In this document: one piece after another, positions 8,877 through 14,636 of the stretch
Layout of the letters: each line of letters starts with the position of its first letter
Numbering within the stretch: the first letter of the stretch is position 1
Assembly: GCA_000437755.1 (NCBI GenBank)
Contig: FR900134.1
Coordinates: 7,870 to 23,293 of the forward strand
DNA length: 15,424 nt
Direction: 5' to 3'
Source of the DNA: Roseburia sp. CAG:303
Lineage (GTDB): Bacteria > Bacillota > Clostridia > Lachnospirales > Lachnospiraceae
Program-made: the position numbers and the translations under genes
Notes under the pieces: generated by a model
Told to the model about the DNA's origin: nothing
Databases searched by the model: none
Seen by the model: only the letters and a program-made list of their open reading frames with translations

Positions 8877-9794
8877 CTACACTCTCTCCATAATCCCCTT
8901 CAGTACCATGATCCTTTCTCTTCCTGCACCTTCAAATCCCTTATATCTTTCCGCTGTAACAGTTACCGTTGCATGCCCCAGAACGTAACTCAAGTCCTCT
9001 ACTACCATTCCTTTTTCCAGGCATTTTACAGCGAATGTATCACGCAATGCATAAAAGTTATAAGAAGGAATTTCTATTTTTTCCAAAAGCTTTCTAAGCC
9101 TTATCTGTTCCCTTCTTGGATCCGGAATCTTTCCGGTCTTACACTCCAATACATAGCCATCTGTTTTTTGCACCATCCGTAAACTCTGAAGTATAGAATC
9201 CGGTATTGGAATCTCTCTTCTGGTACTCTCTGCCACAGGCATGGCAACCAGAATCGTCTTTTTTCCTTCTGCTCCGTTGTTCTGGATTCTCTGCACGGTA
9301 TTCTGAATCTTTACAGTACTCTTCGCAAAATCAATATCCGTCCATCTTAATCCACAGATTTCACCGATAAGCAGTCCCATTTTCAAAGCAAGGCTGACTG
9401 CGAGATATTTATTCCCGTTATCTTCCTGCTCCAGTTCTGCTTCAAGTTTCTGCTGCTCCTGCTCATTCATGACACGGATAGTTTTCTTGTCTGCCCTGAC
9501 ACGCACCGTATGTTCCAGTCCGAGGTTTACCGTATCAACATCTGCTACCTGTAAAAAACGCTTTAATAACATAATCAAAAGATTTATATTTACTTCCGAG
9601 AATTTGTTGTTTCGCATTTTTTCTACAAATGCATCAATATCCTGTATCGTAATCTCCCTGACACTGACCTGCCCAAATCTTGGAAGTATATGCTTCTCCG
9701 CAAGATTGCTGTATTTTAAAAATGTCAGCGGATTTAATTTATTCTCATTGTCTTTTTTCCATACCTGATAACATTCGTCCATGCAATATGCCAT
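8877..9794 (-). CDS. Tyrosine recombinase-family protein with altered active site
   Basis: 305 residues from the preferred ATG at 9794, which AAAGGGGAAAG precedes; an in-frame ATG at 9812 has a weaker site. The N-terminal half is a SAM-like core-binding domain (about 5-85) and the C-terminal half a phage-integrase catalytic domain (about 105-300). The second catalytic arginine (R251 in ALRDTFA), the late histidine (H274 in LGHATVTVTAERY) and the nucleophile tyrosine (Y284) are present. Three other positions are changed: the first arginine of the usual G-x-R-x-G-E is leucine (L142 in GLLIGE), the beta-hairpin lysine of PKTKSS is valine (V187), and the histidine of HxLR is tyrosine (Y248). It heads the polysaccharide operon and lies next to the inverted repeats upstream. 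Integrase-like genes in this position are familiar in Clostridia capsule loci. Activity is doubtful; a DNA-binding regulatory role is possible. Confidence 0.88.
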   Translation of the reverse strand: MAYCMDECYQVWKKDNENKLNPLTFLKYSNLAEKHILPRFGQVSVREITIQDIDAFVEKMRNNKFSEVNINLLIMLLKRFLQVADVDTVNLGLEHTVRVRADKKTIRVMNEQEQQKLEAELEQEDNGNKYLAVSLALKMGLLIGEICGLRWTDIDFAKSTVKIQNTVQRIQNNGAEGKKTILVAMPVAESTRREIPIPDSILQSLRMVQKTDGYVLECKTGKIPDPRREQIRLRKLLEKIEIPSYNFYALRDTFAVKCLEKGMVVEDLSYVLGHATVTVTAERYKGFEGAGRERIMVLKGIMERV

Positions 9795-10006
9795 ATCTCT
9801 TTCCCCTTTCATTCATATCATCCGCAAAAAAGGTATGCTCCGCCATTACCCCAAAACAAGCTCTCTTATGATGCGGCACTCCTGTTCTCTCTGTCAGCAA
9901 TCATTTACCGGGGGCATACACCCCTCAGTTTCCGATTGATTTTTTTCAAAATTTATCGCAGATATTATCTAATCTACGAAATAATCTTTTTCAACAAAAC
10001 ACTATC

Positions 10007-10034
10007 ATTATAGCATATATTGCTTTTTTTTCAA
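10007..10034 (-). promoter_or_regulatory. Extended -10 promoter for the recombinase and polysaccharide operon
   Basis: On the minus strand, TTGAAA (10034-10029) is followed 16 bp later by a perfect TATAAT (10012-10007), with TG one base before it (TGCTATAAT), an extended -10. This is the best promoter in the 0.5-kb gap. Transcription would begin near 10000, cross the left inverted-repeat arm and leave a leader of about 200 nt before the ATG at 9794. It lies inside the putative invertible segment, so its direction would depend on orientation. Confidence 0.7.
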
Positions 10035-10145
10035 CATTTTTTCTAAATAAATTCTAAATTTCATTTAAAAATTCCTTATAAATACAGGATTTTAGGTTTA
10101 TTTTATCTTTAATCCGTCAAAAATATCGTCAGAAAACATCAGCAG

Positions 10146-10176
10146 AACCCCGTATGCACTTGCGGGGGTCTTTTTC
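10146..10176 (+). terminator. Rho-independent terminator facing away from the operon
   Basis: CCCCG (10148-10152), a 10-base loop and CGGGG (10163-10167), followed by a run of five T (10171-10175), form a plus-strand intrinsic terminator. No plus-strand gene lies upstream to need it. It sits inside the putative invertible segment; after inversion it would face the polysaccharide operon and block transcription entering from the right. Confidence 0.6.
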
Positions 10177-10312
10177 TATTTCCTGTATTTAAGCCTTTTT
10201 TCAGCCGTCAGAAAAATTGTCAGCGACATATTCGGTTCAGTATTCTAACTTTTTTACTCTGATTCAGTGATTAGATAATATCCACGATTACCTTTACCTC
10301 AACATTGCTATT

Positions 10313-10361
10313 TTTTAAAAAAAGAAGCCATTGCAATACATATTGCAACGACTTCTTTTTT
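10313..10361 (-). terminator. Terminator after the AAA-ATPase/nuclease gene
   Basis: Directly after the stop codon (10362-10360) the minus strand forms a hairpin: an outer stem AAAAGAAG/CTTCTTTT and an inner perfect stem TTGCAATA/TATTGCAA around a two-base loop, with A-rich and T-rich flanks. The T-run on both sides suggests it works in both directions. It isolates the upstream gene from the switch region. Confidence 0.75.
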
Positions 10362-12084
10362 AATTACTCCCTTTATATTCTGTTTTCTCGGCAATTATCC
10401 TGCATCTCTTCCTGCAAAAAGCCATGCCATAAAAAATGATGTCATTCCGCCCATCATTTTTCAGATATTCTTCATATCTGCGGTCTTTGATTTGCGTAAT
10501 TGCTCTTTCACAGGCTTTATCCAGTCCGGAAGCCTGTTTTGTATATTTTAGTTCGATAATGATGCCTGCATCCGGATTTTCTGTCTCGACTATGATATCT
10601 GCAAATCCTTCGCCTGCCTCAACATTTGATTTTACAAGCCAGTCAGAGTTTCCTGCAAGCAGACCGACCAGAAGTGTATGATAGGAGTTTTCCTTTTCTT
10701 CTTCCCTCGCCTTTGTATCAAAAACACTGATCGTGTTGCTGAGAAGCTTATTTAGATAATGCTCCACAGACTCCGTATCGCCTTCTTCCATTGCCTTCCA
10801 GAAGGCTGTCAGTTTCTCTGTATTGCCTAGCACTGCTCCCTTAAACCATTCCTGTATCTGCAATACATAGACTTCCCGAACCTCTTTGTTTGGTATTACA
10901 AGGCAGTACATACCCTGTTCTGTTATTCTATCCAGTGTAAGATAGCCTGTTGTGAACAGAACACTCCACAAATTATCGATGCTGTTATCGATTTCATCAT
11001 AAGTCAGTTCAAGCCGTACCGACTTCTCGATTGCCTCTCCGGCAACCAGCCGTTCTATCTCGTCCCTGGTTGTTTTATTGGCTTTACTGATAAAACGTTT
11101 TACGAGTCCGTTTCCACTGCTGTTCAGCCAGTAAGACTGTGGCTTTGCTCCCGGTTCATGTTTTAACCTGTCTACATGATTCACAACATCCCACGGACAA
11201 TAGATATCTGCATTTCCAAAATGATAGCCATCATACCATTCTTTTGTTTCCGAAAAATGTGACTCCAGATGATAGGTTTCCAACAGTCTGCGTACTTCTT
11301 CCTCCGTAAAACCAAATTGCTCATCAAAACGGGTATCTGTAATGGAAAGCACCTTGAAATTATTTAATCCCGTAAATATACTTTCCCCGGAAACCCTCAG
11401 ACATCCGGTCAGAACCGCGAATTGAAGAAAATCATTTGTCTTAAGTGTCTCTCCCAGGAAACCTCGGATCAGTGCTACCATTTCCCTATAATAGCCATAT
11501 TGAAAAGCCTTGTCTAATGGCACATCATACTCATCAATCAGAATGATCGTATTCTTTCCGTAGTGCTTGTACAAAAGCTCTGACAAGCGTTTCAATGAAA
11601 ATTTGAGTTTCATTCCAAACATGGTATTGTCCTCATCTCTCATGGTCAGAAGCTCTCGATACTGATTCTTTTCCTCTTCATCCAGTTTATCACTGCCCAG
11701 CAGGAATTTAAATCGTCTGATTTCATCTGCAAGCAGCTCCGACAGGGAAAACTTTGCCTCCTCAAATGTAAGCCCTTCTACCCCTTTCAGCGAAAGAAAC
11801 AGAACCGGATACTTTCCCATATATTCTTCACAAAGCCTCTTATTCTTCGAAATATAGAGTCCATCGAACAAAGTCGGATCCGTGCCAATCTCAAAAAAGC
11901 AGCGAAGCATACTCATATTCAATGTTTTCCCAAATCGTCGAGGTCTGGTAAAAAGATTTGCTTTACCCCAGTTTTCCAAAAGCTGTTCAATCAGTCCTGT
12001 TTTATCAATGTAGTAAAATCCTGATTTTCGGATTTCCTGAAACCGCTCAATTCCAACGGGTAATTTTAATAAACTCTCATTCAT
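10360..12084 (-). CDS. AAA-ATPase-like / PD-(D/E)XK nuclease-superfamily protein
   Basis: 574 residues from the ATG at 12084; a TTG two codons earlier is possible but only four bases from AAGGGAG. The N-terminus (about 5-280) is the AAA-ATPase-like domain common in gut anaerobes: LPVGIERF, then YYIDKT, the P-loop RPRRFGKTLN (47-56) and the Walker B LIDEYD (182-187). The C-terminus carries a PD-(D/E)XK nuclease-like core with D496 (GFADIIVE) and E511-L-K513 (IIIELKY). The family is widespread and multi-copy in Bacteroidetes and Clostridia, with no settled function; defence or mobile-element roles have been suggested. It has its own promoter and terminator, so it is a one-gene unit. Walker and nuclease residues look intact. 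Its link to the neighbouring switch is unproven. Confidence 0.88.
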   Translation of the reverse strand: MNESLLKLPVGIERFQEIRKSGFYYIDKTGLIEQLLENWGKANLFTRPRRFGKTLNMSMLRCFFEIGTDPTLFDGLYISKNKRLCEEYMGKYPVLFLSLKGVEGLTFEEAKFSLSELLADEIRRFKFLLGSDKLDEEEKNQYRELLTMRDEDNTMFGMKLKFSLKRLSELLYKHYGKNTIILIDEYDVPLDKAFQYGYYREMVALIRGFLGETLKTNDFLQFAVLTGCLRVSGESIFTGLNNFKVLSITDTRFDEQFGFTEEEVRRLLETYHLESHFSETKEWYDGYHFGNADIYCPWDVVNHVDRLKHEPGAKPQSYWLNSSGNGLVKRFISKANKTTRDEIERLVAGEAIEKSVRLELTYDEIDNSIDNLWSVLFTTGYLTLDRITEQGMYCLVIPNKEVREVYVLQIQEWFKGAVLGNTEKLTAFWKAMEEGDTESVEHYLNKLLSNTISVFDTKAREEEKENSYHTLLVGLLAGNSDWLVKSNVEAGEGFADIIVETENPDAGIIIELKYTKQASGLDKACERAITQIKDRRYEEYLKNDGRNDIIFYGMAFCRKRCRIIAEKTEYKGSN

Positions 12085-12145
12085 ATACAAAGCACTCCCT
12101 TTTCATGTTATCTTCCCGAAGCAAACCTTGTGCCTGTCTATCCTG

Positions 12146-12174
12146 ATTTTACCATTTAACAGAAAAAATAGCAA
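12146..12174 (-). promoter_or_regulatory. Promoter of the AAA-ATPase/nuclease gene
   Basis: On the minus strand TTGCTA (12174-12169), a 17-bp spacer and TAAAAT (12151-12146) preceded by TGG form an extended -10 promoter. It sits in the 95-bp gap between the aldolase stop and this gene's ATG. Confidence 0.6.
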
Positions 12175-12179
12175 CTTTA

Positions 12180-13157
12180 TTAATCCATATCCATGAGTTC
12201 CTGCTGTAATCTGCTGTAATCGGTTCTTCCTTCTTTGATGAAGTTTATGGCAGATGACGGGTGGCTGTTGAAAATTCCTGTGAGCAGATATGGAATATCA
12301 AATCCCCAGTCATAGTCTTTCTTCATCTGAAGCATGTATTTTTCTATAAAATCCATGATAACGGACAGATTGTAGCGTGGATTTTTTAAGAATGCAAGCA
12401 GCGATTCCATGAAACAGTTTCCTGCACCTCTTCCCATACCGCATACCGTTGCATCCAGATAGCTGATTCCCGCTGTCAGTCCCTCGATTGTATTGGCAAA
12501 TGCAAGATTCTGGTTGTTGTGTGCATGAATACCGATTTTCTTTCCGGTCTTTGCCGCAATATTAAGATAAATGTCTGCCAGTCTGCGGATCTGCTCCGGA
12601 TAAAATGCCCCAAAACTGTCCACAAGATAAATCACATCAACACAGGAATTTGCAAGAAGTTCAAGACCATTTTCCAGATCTTTGTCATTTACCTTTGATA
12701 CTGCCATAAGATTTGCGGAAGTTTCATATCCCTTATTCTTTGCATCCTCAATCATCTCGATTGCAGACGGAATCTGGTGGATATAGGTTGCGGTGCGGAC
12801 AAGATCTATCACACTGTCTTTTCGGTCAATAATGTCTTTCTTATAATCTGTTCTGCCCACATCCGTCATTACTGCAATTTTCAAATCAGTTTCATTGTTT
12901 CCTACAATCTCACGGATCGCTTCTTCATCACAGAACTTCCATTTGCCAAAATCTTCTACTTTAAAGATATCTTTGGAAGCTTTATAGCCAAATTCCATAT
13001 AATCGACACCTGCCTGGACGTTTGCCTGATACAGTGCCTTTACAAATTCATCTGTAAATCTGAAATTATTTACCAGTCCTCCGTCACGCAGAGTACAGTC
13101 TAATACTTTAATATCCGGTCTCCATGAAACTAATGTTCCTTTTGTTTTTTCTGCCAT
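12180..13157 (-). CDS. HMGL-like aldolase-domain protein (DRE-TIM metallolyase)
   Basis: A 325-residue TIM-barrel protein of the HMG-CoA lyase-like/DRE-TIM superfamily. LDCTLRDGG (19-27) carries the D-R-E-type catalytic Arg and metal-binding Asp. HAHNN (211-215) supplies the two metal-binding histidines, and GMGRGAGN (240-247) is the glycine-rich loop after them. The closest named relatives by motif are 4-hydroxy-2-oxovalerate aldolases, but the partner acetaldehyde dehydrogenase is absent, and the C-terminus (HPSSAINFIKEGRTDY) is of the stand-alone type often annotated only as aldolase catalytic domain-containing. The substrate is therefore unknown; isopropylmalate synthase-type activity is less likely because the protein is much shorter. 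AGGAA precedes the ATG. It has its own promoter with an operator-like palindrome. Confidence 0.85.
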   Translation of the reverse strand: MAEKTKGTLVSWRPDIKVLDCTLRDGGLVNNFRFTDEFVKALYQANVQAGVDYMEFGYKASKDIFKVEDFGKWKFCDEEAIREIVGNNETDLKIAVMTDVGRTDYKKDIIDRKDSVIDLVRTATYIHQIPSAIEMIEDAKNKGYETSANLMAVSKVNDKDLENGLELLANSCVDVIYLVDSFGAFYPEQIRRLADIYLNIAAKTGKKIGIHAHNNQNLAFANTIEGLTAGISYLDATVCGMGRGAGNCFMESLLAFLKNPRYNLSVIMDFIEKYMLQMKKDYDWGFDIPYLLTGIFNSHPSSAINFIKEGRTDYSRLQQELMDMD

Positions 13158-13182
13158 TTCTTATTCCTCACTTTTTCTATTT

Positions 13183-13225
13183 ACTTTAATGGTTTAAAGT
13201 CTATTATACTTTAAACCATTAAAGT
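13183..13225. promoter_or_regulatory. Perfect 18-bp inverted repeat, probable operator
   Basis: ACTTTAATGGTTTAAAGT (13183-13200) and its exact reverse complement (13208-13225) are separated by seven bases. Each arm is itself a near-palindrome (ACTTTAA, four bases, TTAAAGT), giving four half-sites. The minus-strand spacer with the first base of one arm reads TATAAT (13208-13203). Such nested symmetry fits cooperative binding of two repressor dimers over or just after the promoter of the aldolase-domain gene. The regulator is not identifiable here. Confidence 0.65.
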
Positions 13226-13236
13226 TTATGTGTTAT

Positions 13237-13265
13237 ATTAAATCACACTTTATAGATTTTGTCAA
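13237..13265 (-). promoter_or_regulatory. Promoter of the aldolase-domain gene
   Basis: On the minus strand a consensus TTGACA (13265-13260), a 17-bp spacer and TTTAAT (13242-13237) preceded by TGA. The start point would fall near 13230, placing the inverted repeat at the beginning of the transcript. A second -10 candidate, TATAAT at 13208-13203 between the repeat arms, lacks a good -35. Confidence 0.6.
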
Positions 13266-13289
13266 GGTTACTTTGGTGGATAAACAACA

Positions 13290-13320
13290 GAAAAATGCCT
13301 GAGCAATTAAGCCCAGGCTG
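13290..13320 (-). terminator. Intrinsic terminator after the ClC gene
   Basis: On the minus strand GCCTGGGC (13318-13311), loop TTAATT, then GCTCAGGC (13304-13297) form an eight-pair stem with one G-T pair, followed by ATTTTT (13296-13291). It lies 13 bp after the ClC stop and closes the uvrA-ClC transcript. Confidence 0.85.
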
Positions 13321-13332
13321 TAACTTTTCTCT

Positions 13333-14616
13333 CTACTTCGTCTTAAAATTAATATACTCCGTCTTTGCTTTTGAGTAGACGATTTTCTGACCGCTGTATA
13401 ACCCATAATAGCCGGACAGCAGGTATGCTATCGCCGCGGTTACAAGATAGAAGCAGTTTCCGCTGTAACCGAATAACTCGAAGGCTATCAGTACGGAGGA
13501 AATCGGGCAGTTGGTAACGCCGCAGAATACCGCCGTCATGCCAAGTGCTGCCGCAAATGACGGTGACAGGCCAAGCATATATCCGAGGAAACAGCCGGCG
13601 GTTGCACCGATATAAAAGGATGGGACGATCTCCCCGCCTTTAAATCCTGCACCCAATGTTACCGCTGTAAGTATCATTTTCAGAAGAAAGGCCTCCGGTC
13701 TTACTTCTCCCTCTACTGCCCTTTCTATTACATCGATGCCGGCTCCCATATAATCGGTGGTATGCAGCAGAAGATTGACTGCGATGACAAAAACGGCCGC
13801 AACAACGATTCTGACATACGGATTCCGGAAATATGCCCTGAGATATCTGTTGGCCGTATGCAGCATGACACAGAAAAAGGCACTCAGATAAGCACACAGA
13901 ATGGCAAGAATAACGACTTTCAGACTGTTCTGTACGGTAAACTCCGGTACTTCCTGAATCAGGAAGCTTTCCGGATTGATTCCCATATTGACTGCAAATC
14001 TGGACGCAATGATGGCGGACAGGGCACATGGCAGCAAAGCGGCATAGTACATGATTCCCACACTTTCTACTTCCATTGCAAATATCGTGGCCGCCATGGG
14101 AGTTCCGAACAATGCGGAAAATGCCGCACTCATTCCACACATGACGAGGACGATTCTGTCTTTCTCATCTAAGTGAAGGATTCTTCCAATGGTACTTCCG
14201 ATACTTCCACCCATCTGGAGTGCTGCACCTTCCCGCCCTGCCGAACCTCCGCATAAATGCGTCAGCACCGTAGATATAAATATCAGCGGTGCCATTCGGA
14301 ATGGAATATCTTTTTTCTCTGCATGAACGGTCAGAAAGACCTGATCCGTCCCCTTGTTCTTCTCATAATCACAGACTTTGTATAAGTATATGATTAACAT
14401 TCCGGCAAACGGCAGAAAGAAAATAGTCCAGAGATGGTTGGTCCGGAATGTTGTGACAAAATTAATGCAATGGCCAAATGCCGTACTGAAAGCACCTGCT
14501 GCCACTCCCACAAGAATGGCAATCAGGCTCCATTTGCAAAATACCCCAAGATTCCCCACAATGCTTTTCAACTTCTCCTGTATACTGTCCCGGTTAATCC
14601 TTCGTAATCCAAACAT
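13333..14616 (-). CDS. ClC-family anion channel/transporter
   Basis: A 427-residue polytopic membrane protein of the ClC family, which moves chloride or other anions as channels or H+-coupled antiporters. GGSAGREGA (123-131) is the GREGxP-type motif and keeps the gating glutamate E129, but alanine replaces proline. The first selectivity motif, usually GSGIP, reads GTDQV (89-93), and the third motif reads GGEIVP (327-332). The altered motifs put it outside the E. coli ClcA-like group; the GGE-x-x-P form recalls fluoride-type CLC-F members, but assignment by eye is not safe. No cytoplasmic CBS domains follow the membrane part. It starts 20 bp after uvrA with GGAGAG upstream, so it is probably co-transcribed with uvrA, and it ends at a clear terminator. 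Confidence 0.92.
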   Translation of the reverse strand: MFGLRRINRDSIQEKLKSIVGNLGVFCKWSLIAILVGVAAGAFSTAFGHCINFVTTFRTNHLWTIFFLPFAGMLIIYLYKVCDYEKNKGTDQVFLTVHAEKKDIPFRMAPLIFISTVLTHLCGGSAGREGAALQMGGSIGSTIGRILHLDEKDRIVLVMCGMSAAFSALFGTPMAATIFAMEVESVGIMYYAALLPCALSAIIASRFAVNMGINPESFLIQEVPEFTVQNSLKVVILAILCAYLSAFFCVMLHTANRYLRAYFRNPYVRIVVAAVFVIAVNLLLHTTDYMGAGIDVIERAVEGEVRPEAFLLKMILTAVTLGAGFKGGEIVPSFYIGATAGCFLGYMLGLSPSFAAALGMTAVFCGVTNCPISSVLIAFELFGYSGNCFYLVTAAIAYLLSGYYGLYSGQKIVYSKAKTEYINFKTK

Positions 14617-14636
14617 TTATTTTTTCTCTCCATTAT

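Larger units (their letters stand above)
9955..10288. repeat. Inverted repeats bounding a putative invertible promoter segment
   Basis: The left arm ATCGCAGATATTATCTAATC (9955-9974) and right arm GATTAGATAATATCCACGAT (10269-10288) are inverted copies matching at 18 of 20 positions. The inner 14 bases (9961-9974 and 10269-10282) are perfect, and 294 bp lie between the arms. The segment contains a strong promoter facing the recombinase/polysaccharide operon and a terminator facing away. This matches the arrangement of invertible promoters flipped by site-specific recombinases. Inversion itself is not shown by one sequence. Confidence 0.7.

Noticed and set aside
8787..9182. 131-codon plus-strand open frame spanning the GT4 start and the recombinase end.
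   Set aside because: It is antisense to two well-supported genes, and its composition is typical of an antisense shadow.
9745..9846. 33-codon minus-strand frame (starts MAEHTFFADD) overlapping the start of the recombinase-like gene, with GGGG just before its ATG.
   Set aside because: It overlaps the better-supported gene, matches no family I know, and GGGG two bases from the ATG is a poor ribosome site. It could only be a leader peptide if conserved.
9910..9924. GGGG/CCCC hairpin in the leader of the recombinase transcript, considered as a terminator or attenuator.
   Set aside because: The stem is only four to five pairs and no T-run follows on the minus strand.
9868..9939. Short plus-strand frame with a zinc-finger-like CSLCQQSF stretch.
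   Set aside because: No ribosome binding site, 23 codons only, and it lies in the leader of the minus-strand operon; the cysteine pattern is probably chance.
9962..9995. Second minus-strand promoter candidate with TAGATA inside the left inverted-repeat arm and TTGAAA 17 bp upstream.
   Set aside because: The -10 is weak compared with TATAAT at 10012-10007; the overlap with the arm is noted but does not support a separate call.
10041..10059. TTCTAAAT direct repeat pair (10041-10048, 10052-10059) as possible regulatory sites.
   Set aside because: Short, AT-rich and easily produced by chance in this AT-rich stretch.
13640..14140. 166-codon open frame within the ClC gene in another minus-strand frame.
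   Set aside because: Cysteine/histidine/serine-rich, low-complexity shadow of the ClC coding sequence with no ribosome site and no family resemblance.
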